Assembly (NCBI GenBank): GCA_003170035.1
Contig: PMZX01000429.1
Coordinates: 4,872 to 15,988 of the forward strand
DNA from: Myxococcales bacterium
Lineage (GTDB): Bacteria > Myxococcota_A > Polyangia > Fen-1088
Length of the DNA stretch: 11,117 nucleotides
Direction: 5' to 3'
Below, one piece after another: positions 1 through 4,691 of the stretch. The notes below the pieces were generated by a model. It saw only the letters and a program-made list of their open reading frames with translations, made no database searches and was not told the DNA's origin. Position 1 is the first letter of the stretch. Each line of letters starts with the position of its first letter. The position numbers and the translations under genes were made by a program.

Positions 1-387
1 ATGGTCAACGAGTCGCTGCACCCGGGCTCGTGCGCGGTCAGCGAGGCCGTGCTGTGCGCGGGCGAAAAGTCGGGCGATGTTCTGGCGTGGGCCTTTGCCC
101 GCCAGCCCGAGTTGCTGGCCGCGGGTGCGCACGGCCAGGCCGGTGTGTACGCCCGCCTCAAGCAAGAATTTCCCGAACTGGCCTCGTGCCTGGAGCAGCC
201 CGTGGTGCGCACCCGGCTCAACCGCAGCCTGCGCTGGGTGGTGTCCAACTCGCTGCCCGTGCTGACCCCACAACTCTTCGTGCGCAATCACAAAATCCCC
301 GACGAGGATACTGATCTGGGCCTCGATTTCGTGCTGGCCCGAACCCTGGCAAATGGCGCGAGCGCGCGCGGGGAGGTGCGGCCGTGA
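1..387 (+). CDS. Thioredoxin-fold (DsbA-like) domain, C-terminal part, 5' truncated
   Basis: The open frame already begins at base 1, so the ATG there is probably internal and the gene starts upstream of the window. What remains is 128 residues. The HPGSC motif with a second Cys about eight residues on (residues 7-19) is typical of the helical insert of DsbA-like proteins, where it follows the CxxC active site. LTPQLFVRN (residues 88-96) carries the thioredoxin-fold cis-Pro. The tail IPDEDTDLGLDFVL resembles C-terminal thioredoxin domains fused to vitamin K epoxide reductase (VKOR) in myxobacteria; that fusion is inferred because the N-terminal part is not visible. The likely role is oxidative disulfide formation or isomerisation in the envelope. 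Its stop overlaps the next start by 4 bp, implying translational coupling. The thioredoxin-fold call is fairly secure and the VKOR fusion is tentative. Confidence 0.6.
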   Translation: MVNESLHPGSCAVSEAVLCAGEKSGDVLAWAFARQPELLAAGAHGQAGVYARLKQEFPELASCLEQPVVRTRLNRSLRWVVSNSLPVLTPQLFVRNHKIPDEDTDLGLDFVLARTLANGASARGEVRP

Positions 388-1073
388 GGCTCGACAAACT
401 GCACTTCCTGCTTGCTCTCGGCACCCTGCTGGCGGTTGCGCTCCCTGCCACGGTCTGGACGCGGGCCGCGAGCGCGCGCCTGACCGAGTCGCTGGGCAAG
501 GTCTCGGACGTGGCCACGGCCAGCGCCGCCAACGAAGGCTACTGCGGCGGCAACCTCAAGCAGATCCTGCGCCGCGTGCTCACCTCTTGCGGCCTCATTC
601 AAGGCAGCGGGTCGCGCGGGTGCCAGCCCCTGCAGGCGCGCCAGGTGGCGGCCATGTCCGGCGGCGACTTCAACTCGCTCTTCGCGCCGCTCGCCCAGCG
701 TGCCGCCATCATCCAGTTCGACCTGGACAAGGCAGACCTCGATCCGGCGGCCATGGAGCTGCTGGAAAAAACCTTCGCCGACCAGCGGGGCGCGTCCTAC
801 TTCCTGGTGGTTTCACGCGCCTCGCCCGAAGGCTCGGCCGAGCACAACCGCGAGCTGTCCCACCATCGTGCCGACGCCGTGCTGGAGCACATCAAGAGCA
901 AGTTCAACGACCCCGAGCTCGAGCAAGAGGTGGGCCTGCTTTGGCTGGGCGAGGAATTTGCGCAGCTTGACCAGGAGTTCTGCCAGTGGAAACACTCGCG
1001 CGCCGAGGGTGCGTGCACAACCGCCGAACTCAACCGCTCGGCCTTCATCGCATGGATCGATTGCAGGTTGTGA
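384..1073 (+). CDS. OmpA-like C-terminal domain envelope protein
   Basis: This 229-residue protein starts at a GTG that overlaps the upstream stop as GTGA, with a GGGAGG ribosome site at 371-376, seven bases upstream. Residues 7-24 form a hydrophobic N-terminal segment, either a signal peptide or a membrane anchor. The region from AIIQFDLDKADLDP to the motif SRASPEGSAEHNRELSHHRA (from residue 144) matches the OmpA/MotB peptidoglycan-associating fold, including the NxxLSxxRA arginine. The canonical GHTD is replaced by SRAS, so the Asp that contacts diaminopimelate in classic OmpA domains is Ser147; the ASPEGS variant is known in other OmpA-like proteins. Several Cys lie outside the domain (near residues 53, 69, 80 and at the C-terminus), consistent with disulfides and with its neighbours being thiol-redox proteins. 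It probably acts at the periplasm or outer membrane; the precise role is unknown. Confidence 0.75.
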   Translation: MRLDKLHFLLALGTLLAVALPATVWTRAASARLTESLGKVSDVATASAANEGYCGGNLKQILRRVLTSCGLIQGSGSRGCQPLQARQVAAMSGGDFNSLFAPLAQRAAIIQFDLDKADLDPAAMELLEKTFADQRGASYFLVVSRASPEGSAEHNRELSHHRADAVLEHIKSKFNDPELEQEVGLLWLGEEFAQLDQEFCQWKHSRAEGACTTAELNRSAFIAWIDCRL

Positions 1074-1666
1074 GCCGCTTCTCCCTGTTGCTCGCCGTCG
1101 GCGGGCTGGTCGCCTGCCCGGCCGCGGAAAAGGCGCCGGCGCCCCAAACACGCTACCAGGCCGTCAAAGCCGCGCCCGCGGCCAAGGGAGCACCGGACCA
1201 GTGGTGCGACCTGGAGTTCGCCGCGGGTACCGGAGCCCGCCTGGAATTGCCACCGGCCACCCCCGCGCGCAAGCCAGTCAGGCCAATGCTCGCCCAAAGC
1301 TGGGTGTGGCTCAACCTGTGGGCGACCTGGTGCAAGCCCTGCCTGCGCGAAATGCCCGTGCTTCTCGGCTGGCGCGACCGGCTCAGGCAGGAGGGCGTGG
1401 CGCTCGACGTATGGTTTCTCTCCCTTGACGAAGATGCGGCCGAACTGGCGACCTTCCTTGCGGCGCATCCAGAAGTCGCTCCAGCTCCGTCGCTGCGCGT
1501 TTCCAGCCCGGACGGGTTCAAGAAATGGGCCAGTACCTATCTGTTCGACGCCGCCGCGCAGATTCCTGTCCACTTACTGGCTGCGCCCGGCGGTAGGATC
1601 CGATGCATTCACAATGGCTCTCTCAACGAAGCTGACTACCCGACGCTGGCGGCGTGGCTGCGTTGA
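1052..1666 (+). CDS. TlpA/ResA-type thioredoxin lipoprotein
   Basis: This 204-residue protein has a lipoprotein signal ending in GLVAC (Cys22) and a thioredoxin core. The active site is WATWCKPC with redox Cys94 and Cys97, followed by LREMP, which is characteristic of the TlpA/ResA/CcmG family of membrane-anchored periplasmic thiol-disulfide reductases. The IP dipeptide near the C-terminus (AAQIPVHLL) is the expected cis-Pro position. The chosen ATG overlaps the end of the OmpA-like gene by 22 bp. A GTG at 1070 overlapping its stop as GTGA is an alternative and leaves a shorter signal; neither has a good ribosome site. An in-frame ATG at 986 lies deeper in the upstream gene and would bury the signal peptide, so it is rejected. 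With two thioredoxin-fold proteins around one OmpA-like protein, the operon probably manages disulfides in the cell envelope. Confidence 0.85.
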   Translation: MDRLQVVSRFSLLLAVGGLVACPAAEKAPAPQTRYQAVKAAPAAKGAPDQWCDLEFAAGTGARLELPPATPARKPVRPMLAQSWVWLNLWATWCKPCLREMPVLLGWRDRLRQEGVALDVWFLSLDEDAAELATFLAAHPEVAPAPSLRVSSPDGFKKWASTYLFDAAAQIPVHLLAAPGGRIRCIHNGSLNEADYPTLAAWLR

Positions 1667-1802
1667 CCAGCAGGGGCGTTCCGCATCTCCCGTGTGTCTC
1701 GCGTCATGAGGACGTTTGGCGGCGCACTCGGCGCTTCCCCCAGCAGGCCGGTTGAGTGTAGTAGTAGACATCCCCGGCGGGTACGACAACGCCTGGGCGT
1801 AG

Positions 1803-1831
1803 TTGACAGAGGCTTGCTAGCGGTCTACCAG
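1803..1831 (+). promoter_or_regulatory. Candidate sigma-70-like promoter for the GH6 gene
   Basis: A perfect TTGACA (1803-1808) lies 17 bases before TACCAG (1826-1831), which matches the -10 consensus at only three positions. It sits 38 bases ahead of the GH6 start codon in a 202-bp non-coding stretch, where a promoter is expected because the upstream operon ends at 1666. The weak -10 keeps this tentative. Confidence 0.3.
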
Positions 1832-1857
1832 AGGCACCGTGCCGTTTCTTCGTCGAC

Positions 1858-1862
1858 AGGAG
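1858..1862 (+). promoter_or_regulatory. Ribosome binding site that sets the GH6 start
   Basis: AGGAG is six bases upstream of the ATG at 1869. It supports that ATG over the in-frame GTG at 1839, and starting at 1869 gives a clean signal peptide directly at the N-terminus. Confidence 0.75.
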
Positions 1863-1868
1863 ATCTTC

Positions 1869-3062
1869 ATGACTAACCAGCGCGTTCTCGCAATCTTGGC
1901 AGTTTCGCTCGCTTTGCCGGCCTGTGGCGCCGGCCTGGGCAAGGGCGCCGCAGCCCCGGCGCCTGACTCGGCCCGAGCCGCGGCCGCACACCGCAATCCG
2001 TTCCTGGACGTCAACTTCTTCCTCAACCCCGAATATGTCGAGAACGTCGAAGCGACTGCCAAAGCGTTTCCGTCGGACGCAGAGGCCATTCGCAAGGTCA
2101 AGCAGTACCCCTCGGGGCTGTGGCTTGACACCATTGCGCACGTCGAATTCATACCGAAGTGGCTCAACGAGGCGAGAAAGCAACAGCAAGCCAGTGGCAA
2201 GCCCACCCTGTCGCTGTTCGTCGTGTACAACATGCCAAACCGCGATTGTGCCGCCAAGTCTTCCGCCGGAGAGCTGAGGCTTGATCAGAACGGTGCCACC
2301 CGCTACCGAAACGAGTACATCGAGCGCATCGTGACCCTCCTCAAGGCCTATCCCGAGCTGCCCATCGTGACCATCGTGGAACCGGATTCCTTGCCCAACC
2401 TCGCCACCAACATGAACCTTCCCTCGTGCAAGGAGGCGCACGATGCGTACATCGAGTTGACGGCGTACGCAATCCAGAGGCTTGCCAGCTTGCCCAACGT
2501 GAGCATCTACCTTGATGCCGCCCATGCCGGCTGGTTGGGCTGGAACGACAACCGCGAGAAGGCGGTCAAGGTCTTCAAGAAAGTGCTCAAGCTGGCTGGG
2601 GGTGTCGACATGATCCGCGGATTCGCCACCAACACGTCGAACTACACCCACCTGTACAATCGGGACGGCATGGCCATGGAGCCGACCGATCCCTGCTACA
2701 ACGAGCTCATCTATGTGAAGAAGCTGGCCGTGATGCTCAGCGACCACGGCATCCGGGACAAGGGCTTCATCATCGATACCGGGCGCAACGGCAAGGGCGG
2801 GATCCGCAAGGTGTGGGGCCATTGGTGCAACATCAAAGGCGCTGGCTTTGGCGAGCGACCGCGGGCCGCGCCGGAACCGTTCGTGGATGCCTACTTCTGG
2901 GTCAAGCCGCCAGGAGAATCGGATGGCACATCCGACCCGACGCAGCCCCGCTTCGATGCGGAATGTGCGTCCAATGAAAGCCGCGAGGGCGCACCGCAAG
3001 CAGGCGTGTGGTTCCAGAACTACTTCCTGGACCTGGTCAGGAACGCGGTGCCGCCGCTGTAA
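1869..3062 (+). CDS. Glycoside hydrolase family 6, cellobiohydrolase-like lipoprotein
   Basis: This 397-residue protein is a clear GH6 cellulase, an inverting enzyme cleaving beta-1,4 glucosidic bonds from non-reducing ends. Family landmarks in order are VVYNMPNRDC (Asp126, equivalent to T. reesei Cel6A Asp175), IVEPDSLPN (Asp173, the catalytic acid, equivalent to Asp221), YLDAAHAGWLGW, GFATNTSNY, IDTGRNG, WCNIKGAGFG and VKPPGESDGTSD (Asp352, equivalent to Asp401). Cys127-Cys187 and Cys320-Cys366 sit where the two conserved GH6 disulfides belong. The long ESDG...FDAEC loop and the NAVPPL ending resemble exo-acting members such as Thermobifida Cel6B more than endoglucanases. Export is by a signal ending in ALPAC (Cys19); Pro at -2 makes the lipobox atypical. 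No carbohydrate-binding module is attached; only a short Ala-rich linker precedes the catalytic domain. It converges on the GH8/binding-lipoprotein unit. Confidence 0.95.
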   Translation: MTNQRVLAILAVSLALPACGAGLGKGAAAPAPDSARAAAAHRNPFLDVNFFLNPEYVENVEATAKAFPSDAEAIRKVKQYPSGLWLDTIAHVEFIPKWLNEARKQQQASGKPTLSLFVVYNMPNRDCAAKSSAGELRLDQNGATRYRNEYIERIVTLLKAYPELPIVTIVEPDSLPNLATNMNLPSCKEAHDAYIELTAYAIQRLASLPNVSIYLDAAHAGWLGWNDNREKAVKVFKKVLKLAGGVDMIRGFATNTSNYTHLYNRDGMAMEPTDPCYNELIYVKKLAVMLSDHGIRDKGFIIDTGRNGKGGIRKVWGHWCNIKGAGFGERPRAAPEPFVDAYFWVKPPGESDGTSDPTQPRFDAECASNESREGAPQAGVWFQNYFLDLVRNAVPPL

Positions 3063-3076
3063 GACCTCCCGAACCC

Positions 3077-3223
3077 TCACCCACGCGCGATCTCATTCAG
3101 CCGGTACAGGCTGACGGCCCGAACCTTTTTCGCCATGGGGAACGTGTCGCGACCGGCGTGAATGACGTCGAGGGAATCCAGTTTGAGATCGTGCAGTGCG
3201 GCCTGCATCGCGCCATTGAAAAC
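3077..3223 (-). pseudogene. Remnant: C-terminal tail of an AAA/DUF4143-like ATPase
   Basis: Read on the minus strand, a short frame closed by a stop at 3224-3226 encodes 48 residues. These include MQAALHDLKLDSLDVIHAG and TFPMAKKVRAVSLYRL, ending in a stop at 3077-3079. This pattern (alpha helix with ALxDLxLxxLxVIHAG, then a hydrophobic strand with aliphatic-basic alternation) resembles the C-terminal nuclease-like end of DUF4143-type AAA+ ATPases common in archaea and bacteria. The Walker and DUF4143 parts are absent, so this is a dead 3' fragment. Recognition is by eye from the pattern; a chance match is possible but unlikely given the complete final strand-turn-strand and natural C-terminus. 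Confidence 0.45.
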
Positions 3224-3268
3224 TCATAGATAACATATGACTTTTCAAGGCCGTGTGAAGGTGAGGGA

Positions 3269-3361
3269 TCATCGTGCGAGCGTCGGCAGAATATCGTAGA
3301 CGTCGTCCTCTGGATTGTCCCAGACTCTAGCAAAGGCGGGCTTTGACGCCGCAGCCGCCGC
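3269..3361 (-). pseudogene. Remnant: C-terminal tail of a toxin-antitoxin antitoxin
   Basis: The minus strand encodes AASKPAFARVWDNPEDDVYD followed by ILPTLAR and a stop. The segment FxxVWDNPEDxxYD is a hallmark C-terminal tail of many small antitoxins of type II toxin-antitoxin systems (AbrB/MazE-like and related), where it wraps the toxin. Upstream the frame stays open but loses recognisable sequence and overlaps the start of the Cys-rich plus-strand fragment. No DNA-binding domain, start codon with ribosome site, or toxin gene is present. It is therefore best read as a truncated relic joined at about 3350 to unrelated sequence. Confidence 0.45.
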
Positions 3362-3362
3362 A

Positions 3363-3638
3363 CATGCGAGGTGCCGGTCGGGGGTAACGTGTGGCTCCAC
3401 GCAATGCTCGACTAGCGTGGGGTGCTCGTTCGCTGACAATTCCGTTTATGGTGCGCCTGCTGTTTGCGGAAACGCGGGCCCCACCCACAACTACGCGCTC
3501 TGCGATGGCCCTAGCGACTGTCCCGCCGACCAGATCTGCTGCTATTTCGGAAATGGCCCCCATACGGTCGAATACACAAAGTGTGTCCCCAATGTTTTGC
3601 AGCCCGGATGGGGCTCAACAGCCACACCGAACGCGTGC
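3363..3638 (+). pseudogene. Remnant: Cys-rich secreted protein fragment
   Basis: The open frame 3315-3716 has only a TTG start, no ribosome site and no signal peptide, yet it contains 11 Cys between 3372 and 3638. Motifs include CGSTQC, CDGPSDCPADQICC and a following KC about 15 residues on. The CDGPxDCPxxQxCC pattern is common in Cys-rich extracellular or lipoproteins of myxobacteria. The N-terminal export signal and the later Cys pairs of such proteins are missing. After the last Cys the frame runs into the 3' end of the opposing lipoprotein gene. I read it as a both-ends-truncated pseudogene. A small intact cytoplasmic protein is unlikely given so many Cys. Confidence 0.5.
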
Positions 3639-3639
3639 C

Positions 3640-3663
3640 GACCGGCAGTCCGGCAAGCCGGTC
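3640..3663 (-). terminator. Hairpin just after the binding-lipoprotein stop
   Basis: GACCGGC (3640-3646) and GCCGGTC (3657-3663) form a perfect 7-bp stem with a 10-base loop. It begins two bases after the stop codon of the minus-strand lipoprotein gene. No U-tract follows, so this is not a canonical intrinsic terminator. It may stabilise the mRNA 3' end or be coincidental. Confidence 0.3.
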
Positions 3664-3665
3664 AG

Positions 3666-4625
3666 CTACTTGATGAAATTGACGTCGTCGACCCAGATCT
3701 CGAAATTGTTGGGTGAAGGCGTCGAGCCCACGTAGGTCGCGTTCACTTGGATCGCCATGCCCGTTAGATGGGCCACATCCAAATTGGATGTGGACAGGCT
3801 TGCGGCGGCATGAAAGCCGAGGTTGTACTGGTCCTGACGGGTGTCAGCGAAGAACACGTCGAATCGCTTCCATGTGGTGTCAATCTGATAGGCCTCGCCC
3901 TGGTACGCGGGAAAATACTTGGAATCCGAGCCGAACTTGACCAGGTAGGGGCTGCAATTGTATCTGACATCATTGCTAAACACGCAGGAAGTGAAGCCGG
4001 GGTCAGTGCCGTCGGGCACGGGCAAGCCAGCGAAGGTGGCGCCATCATCGGTATAGACATCCTTGAGACTGACCTGCACCCCGGTAAGCGGAGCAGTCGC
4101 CTTGGCCCAGAACGAGATGCCCTTGTACTTGGAAGCATCGTACGTTCCTTTGACGCCCCCCTCGCAATCCAATGGGTCAGTCACGATCTTCGGAACAAAG
4201 TCCGTTCCCAGCGCCGCCCCCCAGACGCCCCAGCCGCTGGCGTTGACGTGGAATGAGCCCGGGCCGGAGCACTGGGGATTCCCTGTGGTCGTGTCAATGG
4301 GATAGGGCTGGCACTTCACACTGGGCGGATCGAATTGCCCTGCCAGGCTCTTGTCCCCATAGAGATAGAACCCGCCCTGGCGGCCATCGACGGGACTAAG
4401 GCTGTTGTCTGTCGTGAAGTCCGCGATTAGGTCGTCCGCGCTAGTGACGCACGTGTAAACCCGTGCGTCGGGTACGACGTCCAACCCTTGCCCTGATTCA
4501 GTCGGTGCTGCTGACGAAGAGTCAGCCAGCACCGCTGAATCAATGGACACTTGCGAATTGGTCTTAGCACAAGCGAGCAAAGCTATCGGCATAGCCAATA
4601 CAAACAGCGCGTACTTGGTCGTCAT
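3666..4625 (-). CDS. Stand-alone carbohydrate-binding-like lipoprotein
   Basis: This 319-residue lipoprotein has a signal ending in IALLAC (Cys19), a roughly 40-residue Ser/Asp-rich linker, and one beta-rich domain from about residue 55 to the end. Domain motifs are DLIADFTTDN, YDASKYKGISFWAK, VQVSLKDVY and the terminal FEIWVDDVNF. The D-F opening and the IWVDDVxF closing strand recur in CBM11/galactose-binding-like jelly-roll modules. The same layout occurs in the module of the upstream GH8 enzyme. No catalytic motif is visible, so it is probably a surface glycan-binding accessory protein. The ATG at 4625 is favoured over an ATG 12 codons upstream by a GAGAGG ribosome site at 4633-4638 and by the signal-peptide position. 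It follows the GH8 gene by 66 bp in the same direction, likely one operon. A chance extracellular structural role is an alternative. Confidence 0.7.
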   Translation of the reverse strand: MTTKYALFVLAMPIALLACAKTNSQVSIDSAVLADSSSAAPTESGQGLDVVPDARVYTCVTSADDLIADFTTDNSLSPVDGRQGGFYLYGDKSLAGQFDPPSVKCQPYPIDTTTGNPQCSGPGSFHVNASGWGVWGAALGTDFVPKIVTDPLDCEGGVKGTYDASKYKGISFWAKATAPLTGVQVSLKDVYTDDGATFAGLPVPDGTDPGFTSCVFSNDVRYNCSPYLVKFGSDSKYFPAYQGEAYQIDTTWKRFDVFFADTRQDQYNLGFHAAASLSTSNLDVAHLTGMAIQVNATYVGSTPSPNNFEIWVDDVNFIK

Positions 4626-4632
4626 CCCAGGA

Positions 4633-4638
4633 CCTCTC
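4633..4638 (-). promoter_or_regulatory. Ribosome binding site that sets the lipoprotein start
   Basis: GAGAGG on the minus strand is seven bases from the ATG at 4625. It selects this start over the longer in-frame ATG at 4661. Confidence 0.6.
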
Positions 4639-4691
4639 TCGAAAGAATGCACGAACATCAATATTGCGGACGTGATTCTTGCAGAATGGGT

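Larger units (their letters stand above)
3063..3665. other. Gene-poor convergent spacer with gene remnants
   Basis: No intact gene is visible between the stops of the GH6 gene and the convergent binding lipoprotein. The stretch reads as a patchwork of three protein-like fragments with no starts or signals, two on the minus strand and one on the plus strand, each listed separately. No transposase, terminal repeat or tRNA was found in it. Confidence 0.5.

Noticed and set aside
1704..3080. 458-codon minus-strand open frame opposite the GH6 gene
   Set aside because: It is the antisense shadow of a GC-rich gene; the GH6 frame contains all the catalytic motifs.
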